A DNA stretch of 64,000 nt from assembly GCA_031763025.1 (NCBI GenBank), contig JASSKH010000020.1, positions 9,298,528-9,362,527 on the forward strand. Direction: 5' to 3'. The notes beneath the pieces are model-generated. The model was not told the DNA's origin. It did not search any database and was given only the letters and a program-made list of their open reading frames with translations. Source of the stretch: Macrocystis pyrifera. Its lineage: Eukaryota > Sar > Phaeophyceae > Laminariales > Laminariaceae. The translations under genes and the position numbers were made by a program. Shown piece after piece: positions 55,699 to 64,000 of the stretch (positions within the stretch are counted from its first letter, which is position 1; each line of letters opens with the position of its first letter).

Positions 55699-56782
55699 GG
55701 GCTTCTTTCCGAGCCGAATTTCTCCTCAACACGCACAAAACGAAAATGGTGGCCTTGGCGAGAGATCTCGTTGAGACCCTTCGGCGTTGGCACCCTCCGT
55801 AGCTCCGTTTGTCGAGAGAAAGAAAATCCGCTTAGAACTAAAAACGTACGAGGGTGTGTGTAATCTTTGCGTGTGATAGGTAAGGTATAGACATACGCAC
55901 ATATATATATGTACGTGGTGTATTTTTTGGGTGGATGGGCGGTCGTTAAAGCCGGGCTGTTCGCTTGGCCAGGTGAACTCTTCTTTCGCTTCTAATAGCC
56001 GCTTCTTTTCGTCAAACTCTGGTCTCTGTGACATGGCCACCGTGCGTCTGTGTGTGCGGTGTTCACCAAAGGGGATGGATGCAAGCATGGCCACCTACCT
56101 ACCCACGTACAACTATACAGAGCGAGAAAAAAAAACAAATGAACAGGCTTTGGCGAACCTCATCCAGCCATACACTCGGAGTATGTAGGAACGCCTGACG
56201 ATTATGATGGCGATGATGATGATGATGATGATGAGCCACCCTATGTGCAGGACTGGTCAGCACAAAACCTTCGTGTTTTTACCCCTATGGTGCGACGCGG
56301 GGAGACTTGCACACTTCGTACAACGGTACAATCTGTTCGCAACCTGATGATCCACTAAATATCTGTAAATAGTTTCAAGGCAGTTCAACATATCGATCGT
56401 GTTTTCGTATGCATGATTTAATGTAACCGTAGCCGATGCTGCCGGTGGGACCTCGTACATACGCACAAAAAATCTGCGTGATCCTGCACAATGCTTCCTG
56501 CTTTTTTAAGCAGATCTCGCACAGTCTCTCGCAGCTGTAGGAGCACCGCGGTTTAAAAAAAAAAGGAACGTTCAATACAACAAACCTGGTGCGTTCCGGG
56601 GCGCCGCCCTGAGGCCTGGCGTCCTTCGACGGAGGCAAAGGCAGAGGTCTGACCCGATCGCGCCACGGAGATCATGATAAGTTCGAGGTAGGAAAGCCGT
56701 AATCTACCGGAACGATACGGATAGTCCTGCCGCACAGCCAACAGCAGTGCTGGAGGTGATACGACATACACCAGCAGCAGCA

Positions 56783-56828
<46 letters not shown>

Positions 56829-56858
56829 GCAGCGTTGAGGAACGACAACGACGACAAG
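55699..56858. other. Intergenic DNA with CAG microsatellite
   Basis: (GATGAT)n at about 56203-56234 and (CAG)n of about 20 units at 56770-56833, immediately before the next MITE. No gene supported. Confidence 0.45.
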
Positions 56859-56967
56859 TATTACGGGGGGCCATAGTAATTAGGACCAAATATTGTTAGT
56901 AAAAATACCGAAATATATAGGTTTTTGTGTGTACCGTAGGTCCTATTTACTATGGTCCCCCGTAATA
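56859..56967 (+). mobile_element. MITE-A copy, AAATAGGACC subtype
   Basis: TA-flanked and close to consensus; inner sequence aaatattgttagtaaaaata and gtaccgtaggtcctatttac. Confidence 0.92.
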
Positions 56968-57073
56968 TCAATACAGCAGTACAGGAACACCCCAATAAGA
57001 AACAGGAAAGCTGTCCCCTGGGCTGAATTTCTTACCTGAGAGCAGGCGCGTTCTATTTAGTAACATACAAACT

Positions 57074-57395
57074 CGAGTAGAACGACTCCCGGGTTCCTTG
57101 TTTTCCTGTAAATCTTAGCCTGCCTTTTCTCATTGCTCGGGTAATATGGTACCTGGTACTTACAAAGTCCAGTAGAGCGGCTCCCGGGTTTCTTAATTTC
57201 CTGTAAATCTTAGCCTGCCTTTCTCATTGCCCGTTTTATTAGCAGAACGACTCCCGGGTTTCTTATTTTCCTTGTAAATATCAGCCTGCCTTTCTCGGCA
57301 ATGCTCGTTTTCGTTGCCGAGCTTCTTATTTTTCATGTAAATACGTGCTCAGCCTGTCTTTCTCATTGCTCGTTTTCTTACTGTAGTAGGTGTCC
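57074..57395 (+). repeat. ~70-100-bp tandem repeat, about 4 units
   Basis: Units of (g)agcagaacgactcccgggtt + tcttattttcctgtaaatctt + agcctgcctttctcattgct, at about 57074, 57171, 57241 and (degraded) 57315. Confidence 0.85.
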
Positions 57396-58739
57396 CGTAC
57401 TGTACAGCAGAAGCAGCAGCAATGGTAACAGCAACCACAAACCACCACTGCCACCGCCACCGCCACCGCCACCGCCACAATATAACAACAACGGCAGCAC
57501 GTCACCAAGTCTGTGCTCTGCATCTGTGGTGCCTGGTACAGAGCAAGGTACTGAGCAAGGTATTAGAGGTATCATCTGTCATGCACACAGACCTGGGACA
57601 AATCGTCCAAGACTCCCATGATGCCTGCGCCGGCACCAGGCACTAAAGGCTCAGAATTCCAGCTGTGGCCGATGGCAGCTAGCGTCGGCCTCGATAACCA
57701 GGCGACCGACACACTTAATCCGACTCTGGTGACCTGTGGAGCACAGCAGTGACGAGGAGCAAAAGCAGCCTGCTGGCAACACCTGGAACAAACCTCAAAA
57801 AGGCATTACCGCACCCCCGAATCCCGAACCAGAAAATAAAACATTTTATGGAAACCCATGTAGAACTTACTCACCTACTCACCTCCAGCCTCCACCTCCA
57901 CGCGAGGGCAATGGGAATGACTGCTGTCTGGTCATCCTCCCATAGCTCATTCCCAATGCCTATGGGCAATAGGAAACTATTCCCATTGCCTATGGGCTAT
58001 GGCAGTTTTTTACTGTCGTAACCCATAAAACTCACCGATGATGACGTAAAGTTTTTACGTGTGTCATTATCATTGATACTCACAATGTATAATTGTTCTT
58101 GCTGTGGTGCTGTGGTGTCGCACTGCCACGGCCTTACCTTCGTCAAAACTCGGCCGTTTTCCTCCATCAAACCCGCTGGCCACTGGCGGCGTAGACACGG
58201 ACCCTCGGCTATCCTCAGCCCCCCGCGTATTCCCATCATGGAGAACAACCGGGTAAAATTATGCGCTGGCACCCAAGCTTCCCCTGGTTCCCGGGTTTGT
58301 TTTCCGGTTCCTCTTATTAATATTAATAGTATCTATCTGGGTGTTTTATCGGAACAGAAAAACACGTCGCTCGAGTTTATCACGTTTTACAACTTCGGCT
58401 GGTTCGTGCTTACCAGCACAGCAGCTTGTGTTTCTCTCGAGATTGTTCTCTCCCGCACGGTCTCAACGGAGGCCTACATCTATCTCTCTGCTGCAGTGAG
58501 TGGTGGTGGAAATAGGTCGAAATTTGGGGTGCACAAAAAATTGAGACAAACATCAACCCCCAACTGAACGTTCGCACCTCACTTGCGGACACAGCTACAT
58601 CACAGTAGTACAGCTCCTCGCAGGATACTACAGCCCGCGATATTGAGGGATGCTCTTGGTGGGATGTGTGAAGGTATATCGGATGCGCCAGACAACAGTC
58701 GTAGGCACCCCCCACAAAAAGCGCACAAAAAACGCGAAA
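57396..58739. other. Intergenic DNA
   Basis: (CAG)/(CCGCCA) simple repeats at 57411-57478. Small inverted motifs lie at 57940-58010 (cccaatgcctatgggcaata). No supported gene. Confidence 0.4.
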
Positions 58740-58818
58740 AAAATATATAGGTTTTGATCTATACCATAGTAGGTCCTATTAACCATGTACCCCCGTAATA
58801 TTAGGACCCCCGTAATAA
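58740..58818 (+). mobile_element. MITE-A right-half fragment plus extra terminus
   Basis: The right half of a forward copy ends at 58800, followed by a second terminus (taggacccccgtaata) before the complete copy starts. A cluster of nested ends. Confidence 0.8.
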
Positions 58819-58927
58819 TATTACGGGGGTACATAGTTAACAGGACCTATGGTGTACATAAAAACCTATATATTTGCCTATTTTTACTAACAAAATTTGG
58901 TCCCGTTAACTATGGACCCCCGTAATA
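58819..58927 (-). mobile_element. MITE-A copy, GTTAAC subtype
   Basis: TA-flanked and reverse orientation. The left arm reads gggggtacatagttaacagg and the right is intact. Confidence 0.92.
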
Positions 58928-59224
58928 GTAATTTCTTAGGCCCCAGAAAGGGCAAAAAAGGGCTAAAAAGCTCAGGATTCTTGTAATTCTGCATCAACTC
59001 TACCTACAATGACGAAATACGGATCTTGGTTGCAGATCCCTTACTACAGTAGTAACTCTAATTCCAAGTCGTATGCCTGCGTTGCCGAAACGCCTACGCG
59101 CGGGTATACTTGACGCGTTCCTGAGGGATGCCAGCGTCCCTCTAAGGCTCATTGCGAATGTACGATTTTCATTTTGTAGAAACATACAAGAAATAATGCA
59201 CACATCGAACAGAACACTACTATT
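58928..59224. other. Intergenic DNA
   Basis: Nothing recognised. Confidence 0.35.
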
Positions 59225-59339
59225 TATTACGGGGACCATACCTGGTAGTAAATAGGACCTATGGTGTACACAAAAACCTATATATTTAACTATTTTTACT
59301 ATCAACATGTGGTCCTATTTACTATAGTCTCCCGTGATA
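59225..59339 (-). mobile_element. MITE-A copy, AAATAGGACC subtype
   Basis: TA-flanked and reverse orientation. A short insertion (cctgg) lies in the left arm. Confidence 0.88.
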
Positions 59340-59975
59340 TGAATAATAATGTCTACAGACATGCGCTCATCTATCTGTACCTGGCAGGTCCTAACGTATA
59401 CTTTCATTAACTAGTATTGGTCGTCATGGCCGTTCGTTGTGATACACATACATCCCGTAGGTAAGGTCCCGTAGCATGCAAGTGCCAACAGGCGAACATG
59501 TACCCCCTCACAGAGCCGTGCCATACAGAGGACCTCCCGCGGAAAACATGTGATCTACGTACCGGTACAGCTCAACCGCAGTAAGTAGTAAGGTCGTCCA
59601 GATCATACAAAAACCAGCAGGACAACACCTGCCCCCGGAAAAATCTGGATCATTAAAAAAAAAGGAGGGGGGCCTGATACGTGCGGTGCATGACAACGAA
59701 CGACCCAGAGCATCTATTAATATACAGCGGTACCACATCTGTCAGAGGTTCCAACGGGGCGGCGACACCACTAGGATCGTCCACAGGTGCGGCAACGGCC
59801 ATAGGTGAAGGACGACGGGACACGACGAGTGCACCTGGAGAGGGGCTTATCTCCTCCAGAACGAGGGCGCGCACCCGAATAGCTGCTGCCATCAGCGCAC
59901 AATCATCGGATGGGGGGGGGGGGGAGGCAGCTCTCCACTGAACCAGTCCATAGAGCGTCCCCTCAACAGCCAACG
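59340..59975. other. 5' flank of the RING gene
   Basis: No certain promoter. A G13 run at 59912-59924 lies just downstream of an in-frame ATG (59910), which makes that start doubtful. The plus frame at 59681-59941 is Ser/Thr/Ala-rich and might be an upstream coding part displaced by the G run. Confidence 0.35.
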
Positions 59976-62900
59976 ATGACGCGGATGGCGCTGTTGGCAA
60001 CGTCTTTGCAGCCAGCGCTTCCGTCGTTGCCGGAAGAATCCCCAGATACGCCTGGTTCATTACAGTTGCCGACAACGGAATCGGGGCCACCCCTGACGAC
60101 CCCACTTTCCCTTGGGGGGCCAAGAACACTCGTCATAGAAGGTTTGCCGGTATCGGGAGAGGTACCATCCCAGACACCAGGGCCTGCGCAGCTACCGCCA
60201 CCGCAGCACCAACAATGGCCGTGGCCTACCAGGCCGCCGGCAGCGCAACCGACGGTGCTCGTGTCGCGTCCACTACATCCTCCATCAAGGGGGAAATCTC
60301 AACTGACGATACAGCCTCCTCCAACCATATCGGTGCCCGTTTCGACCCCCTCGACGGCACTGCTACCGTCGCCAGATACCTCTCCGTCCACCAGATCACC
60401 CCGAGCGTCATCGCCAAGCCCGTCACCGTCGCCGTCGCAGCCATCGTCACCAGTGCTACCGACAGCTGGCCTCCCTTCGACAGCGGAACCACTTTTAACA
60501 CCGGGTTTGGTCCTTGCGGTCGAAACACCATCACAGGTAGCGGTCAGGACGACACAATCGGCGCTACCAAGGCCGTCACGGCCGACTTCCACACGGGTGT
60601 TGGAAGGGAGTAGTTCGGCTCTCGCGCCGACGTCCGAATTGCCGCCGTCGCCGCCACGGACACCTTCGCCGTCGCCCGTAGAAGATCAGCTTCGGGAGGA
60701 AGTCACGGAGGACTGTAGTGTCTGCTACGAGACCTTGGCCGCCCCGGTGGTTCTTTTAGGGAGATGCCCCCATCGACTGCATCTTCCATGCTACGCCACA
60801 CTCAGAGTTAGGGCGGGGGGCAACCTAAGGTGTCCGACGTGCAGAGCGACCGAAACGATCAACGAGGCCGATACGATGGCGCTACGTCAACACAGCAATG
60901 AAGTTATGGTAGAGGCGCTAACGATCGCACAGCAAGAGATTCCGGCTAACGGAGGAGCGGAAGCACCAACAGGGGCCGCAGGAGGTGAGAGGAGGCGGCG
61001 AGTGATATGCAGCACTTGTCACGGTCTGGTTGAGGCGACGGCAATCGTACAAGTGTCTTGTTTGTGCGAGGTACACCGCCGTTGTGCCCTAGGATTCTGC
61101 GAAGACGCAATTCCCCGAGCCAGGATTCTCGATGGGGCACACCAAGTCACGTGCCCAAATCCAGCCCTGTACGATGAGCATCAAGAGGTGGATCTACACC
61201 TCCTCCTGCAACAGATTCGAGCTCTCGGCAGATCGGTGCACACGGCAGAAGAAAGCGCCATAAGAGACAGGATCACCGCTGCCGAGCTCCGCCTCATGGG
61301 AAGGGTCCAAACTATTCCAGAAACGGTGGATTTATCAAGGAGCGCCACAGAGCGAGGTGAGGAGAACATACAAGGAGAATGGCGTGGCACGACCCCACAG
61401 CCGCAGGTGCAAGCGCCGTGTGGGGCCTGTAACGGGCACATGGAGGATGACCAGCGGTTTGCTTTTGGTGGCTGGATCGTTCACAGGAGATGTGCCACAG
61501 AAAGCGTGGAGGGGGCAGACGGCAGGGGAGACGATCGGTTTGGGGTGTCTATCCCAGGAGGGACAGGAGTGCCACTTCGTAGAACGTTCCGGCTCACGGC
61601 AATAGTGCCCAGGCTCCACCTGAGGTACGACCGCACTACCGCAGAGGGTGAGCATCAACAGAGACAGTTGGAAATACTGTGGAGATCACTGGAGTCGGGT
61701 GTCGAGGAGGCGGCAAGCCAGGTTGAAGAGAATCAGGGCGTGGAAGGGGGGTTAGAGGAGTCCGACGATTTATGGTGCACATATTGCGGTTGGCCTTTCG
61801 ATAGTTCTGGTGGGGAGTCAGAAGACAACTATGTTCGCGTAGCCGTTCCGTGCACCCACGGAGGCTTTGTGCACGCCCGCTGCATGCTGGACCGCGCGGA
61901 ACACCTCGCGAGAGGGCATACAGACCCTAGGCCCTGCGTTGCGTGTCGCTCGGCGTGGCCGGGAGGAAGCCGACCTCCCCACCCGGCAGAGCTAGCTAGA
62001 GGATTGCCCATGAATGAGCACGGTGGAAGGTGGGTGGCGGTGAGGGGCGCCCTGCAGTTCGCCGCCCGCGTCCATCGGGGCAACCCCGAACCGGAGCCAG
62101 CCAGCTACGTTACAACTGGCGCTTGCGGCACGTTTGAGCTCATGTTACGTGCCCATGGTGGGAGCCCGACCTCCTCGTTCTTGCTGTGCTCCCTTTTTTG
62201 CGATGCGTTGGACATGCCTCAAGGTGCATACCTCGATTTCCCCCCGACCGAGGGGATGGGAAGCGGCGGTCGGCCATTACCGTACGCTGTTCGCGGCATA
62301 TGCCATTCAACCGCAGGACGTCTTGCTCCGACTTCCAAATCAAAGACTCTACATCGGACCACATGTCCAAGAGTATCTGGTAGGTCTTGACGCCGAATGT
62401 GAAGAACGCCTAGCGAGGTGGACCCTCGGGGTCCAACGCGCGTTGGAAACGGGTGAAGCGCTTCCTCCCTTTTTGGCGGCGGTGGCAACCACGTCGGAGA
62501 GAACGGACAGGGCGCCGGAGAGTGACCAGTTACAGATGGGACCGATTGGGCAGGGAGGTGACACTAGGATTGAAGTAGAAAGGAGCCAGAATGTAGGGAA
62601 CAGGGGCGCTTCTCCCTGCACGTACTGCGGGTGGGCTCTAGAGGAATCTACCGGAGATTTGGCGGTAGACTCTTTATGGGTATCTTTTCCGTGCCCCCAC
62701 GGAGAGCAAGTGCATGCCCGCTGCATGCTGGATCGTGCGGAATGCCTCGCGAGAGGGCAAGCAGACCCACAGCCATGCGCTGCGTGTCGCTTTTGAATGG
62801 CCGGCAAGAAACCGGCCGCTCCATCCAGCGGAGCTGACAGAGGACCTTCCAAGGCCACGGTTAGGGGGAAGGTGGTCTGCGGTAGCAGGAGCCTTGCAGT

Positions 62901-63346
62901 TCGCAGAACTCTTGGAGGAGGACGGCCCCCGGCTGGAGCCGGCCAGTTACGTCACGACTGGTTCCCACAATACCTGGGAAGAGATGGTGAGGACCCATGG
63001 GGGAAGTCCAACCTCTTCGTTTCTGTTGTGCACCCTGTTCAGCGATGCTCTCGGTCTGCCCCAGCGAGCCTACCTCGACTTCCCCCGACCGAGGGAATGG
63101 CGAGCGGCAGCCGGCCACTACCGTGAGGTTTTGGCCGCGTACGGTATCCGACCGCAGGACATCATGCTCCGGCTCCAGAATCGGAGGATCTACATCCTAC
63201 CCCATGTCCAAGAGTTTCTGGCGGGCCTCGACTCCACATGGGAAGACCGGTTGACGAGGTGGACCCTAGGGGTTCGAAACGCGCTGGAAGCAGGGGAGGC
63301 GCTGCCTCCTTTTTTCCGACGGAGGCGGGGACCCTGGGGTCCATAA
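59976..63346 (+). CDS. Multi-RING zinc-finger protein with duplicated C-terminal module
   Basis: The start is taken at the first in-frame ATG after a G run; the frame is open upstream. Residues ~1-245 are Pro/Ser/Thr-rich. A canonical RING-H2 (C-x2-C...C-x-H-x2-H-x2-C...C-x2-C: CSVC, CPHRLHLPC, CPTC) is coded at 60714-60842, typical of E3 ubiquitin ligases. Second and third Cys/His clusters are coded at about 61008-61160 (CSTC, CLCEVHRRC) and 61419-61500 (CGAC...HRRC). Then comes a RING-like module (CTYCGW, CTHGGFVHARCMLDRAE, CVAC; 61776-61946) plus a ~190-residue domain (YVTTG, GSPTSSFLLC, AYLDFP, GHYR). That pair recurs at 62617-63300. The frame changes near 62240 (six C where the second copy has five) and near 62790 (one base more in a T run). 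These may be miscounts or decay. The ~190-residue domain is unknown to me. Confidence 0.65.
61776..62420 (+). repeat. RING-like + novel domain, module copy 1
   Basis: Codes for CTYCGWPF...HARCMLDRAEHLARGHTDP.PCVAC, then HPAEL.RGLP...GRWVAVRGALQFA, YVTTGACGTFELMLRAHGGS, PTSSFLLCSLFCDALDMPQG and AYLDFP. After the frame change it continues GHYRTLFAAYAIQPQDVLLR, LYIGPHVQEYLVGLD and RWTLGVQRALE. Confidence 0.7.
62617..63300 (+). repeat. RING-like + novel domain, module copy 2
   Basis: Codes for CTYCGWAL...CPHGEQVHARCMLDRAECLARG...PCAAC, HPAELTEDLP...GRWSAVAGALQFA, YVTTGSHNTWEEMVRTHGGS, PTSSFLLCTLFSDALGLPQR, AYLDFPRPREWRAAAGHYRE, IYILPHVQEFLAGLD and RWTLGVRNALE. Roughly 65-70% identical to copy 1 by eye, so the internal duplication is not recent. 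Confidence 0.7.
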
Positions 63347-64000
63347 ACGTGTTGGAGCCAAGGAACGCGCTGCCTCCTTCTCCGACGGCGGTAGGGGCAA
63401 CAGCGGAAGGAGCGGACTCGGCACTGGAGAACGGCCCGTTAGCAGCGAGGGTGACGCTGTCAGTAGGAGAGGCTTCGGTGTCTGAAGGCGACCCGCGAGT
63501 GAGGCGGCAGGCAGAGCCAGGAGATGCTGGTTATGTTGCCGCGGAGAAATTTCGCACTGCCGGAGATGGAGATACCACTGCATCGGGACACTTGTCCCCC
63601 CTCCCGAGACAGCCCACTGCCACTCCAACGACGGCGGGAGCCACAACGGAAGGGACGGAACCGGTGCGGGCGAGCAACCCTTTAGCAGCGGGAGTGGCAC
63701 CAACGGAAGGTGAAGCCACGTCGCCAGAAGGCGAACCGGGGTAAGAGGGCATTCGGAGCCAGGACATGCCGCTTCGGTAGCCCCGGAGAACCCCCACACC
63801 GCAAGGCACAGGGAGGACACGACGCCGGGACGCACGCCCCCCCCCTCTGACACAGCCCAGTATCACCCCATCAACAACTTGAGCAACTGCGTCCACGCCC
63901 ACCGGCGCAGTAGAGGGTGGGGGGAGCGCAAGAGGTAGGCGAGGTCGACCGCGCGGACCTGGAAGGGGATCACGAGCGGCGATAAGTGGAAGAGGGGTCG
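63347..64000 (+). other. Low-complexity tail after the RING gene
   Basis: A plus frame at 63238-63744 (LPPSPTAVGATAEGADSALE...) resembles the linker following module copy 1 (LPPFLAAVATTSERTDRAPE). The coding tail of the gene therefore probably continues here in another frame, as imperfect Ala/Gly/Glu/Pro repeats (GATTEGTEPVRASNPLAAGV). The window ends before any further zinc-binding module. Confidence 0.4.

Noticed and set aside
1-64000. LTR retrotransposon or integrated virus
   Set aside because: No reverse transcriptase, protease, capsid or major viral hallmark sequence was recognised anywhere in the window.

Overview
The window is eukaryotic nuclear DNA. It shows a GT-AG intron whose phases match, homopolymer G runs of up to about 83 bases, CAG-coded polyglutamine, many small TA-flanked inverted-repeat elements, a tRNA-derived SINE and satellite arrays. 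There are no operons or bacterial-type genes. A fungal-type Zn(II)2Cys6 domain beside long low-complexity exons, a multi-RING gene and very repeat-rich intergenic DNA would fit a heterokont such as a brown alga, but this is inference and no marker gene fixes the lineage.

Layout. 1-157: composite MITE remnants. 764-5392: the 3' part of a Zn(II)2Cys6 transcription-factor-like gene (two exons, one well-supported intron). 5.4-27 kb: gene-poor DNA with a G83 run, about ten copies of one ~110-bp TA-flanked MITE (here MITE-A), several tandem duplications and a copy of an E2-like exon. 27.4-33.2 kb: a satellite complex made of a diverged ~140-bp CTTCCA-rich satellite, a 113-bp x3 array and a ~220-bp array built around perfect 20-bp palindromes. 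The last is present as four direct units and, 1.9 kb further on, two inverted units, with a SINE and a MITE in between. 34-37 kb: a GGGATCG minisatellite and (GACCC)n arrays. 38-47 kb: very long G runs, a repeat family that always abuts a G tract, and a foldback structure. 47.4 kb: a second inverted-repeat element. 49.87-53.58 kb: the most striking locus, a head-to-tail array of four units (one 392 bp, three of 1069 bp and nearly identical), each long unit with an intact tyrosine-recombinase ORF, sitting inside a MITE-A copy with the same TTAC at every junction. 53.6-59.3 kb: more MITE-A copies and microsatellites. 59.98-63.35 kb: a RING-finger gene whose C-terminal RING-like plus ~190-residue module is duplicated, running off into a low-complexity tail at the window end.

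The two host genes at the edges show no functional link. The roughly 54 kb between them is largely mobile and satellite DNA. The tyrosine-recombinase array behaves like a Crypton-type DNA element: no reverse transcriptase is visible, and a tandem array with one short core at all junctions is what integration of circular copies into existing copies would leave. Coordinates of repeats were read by eye and may be off by a few bases.
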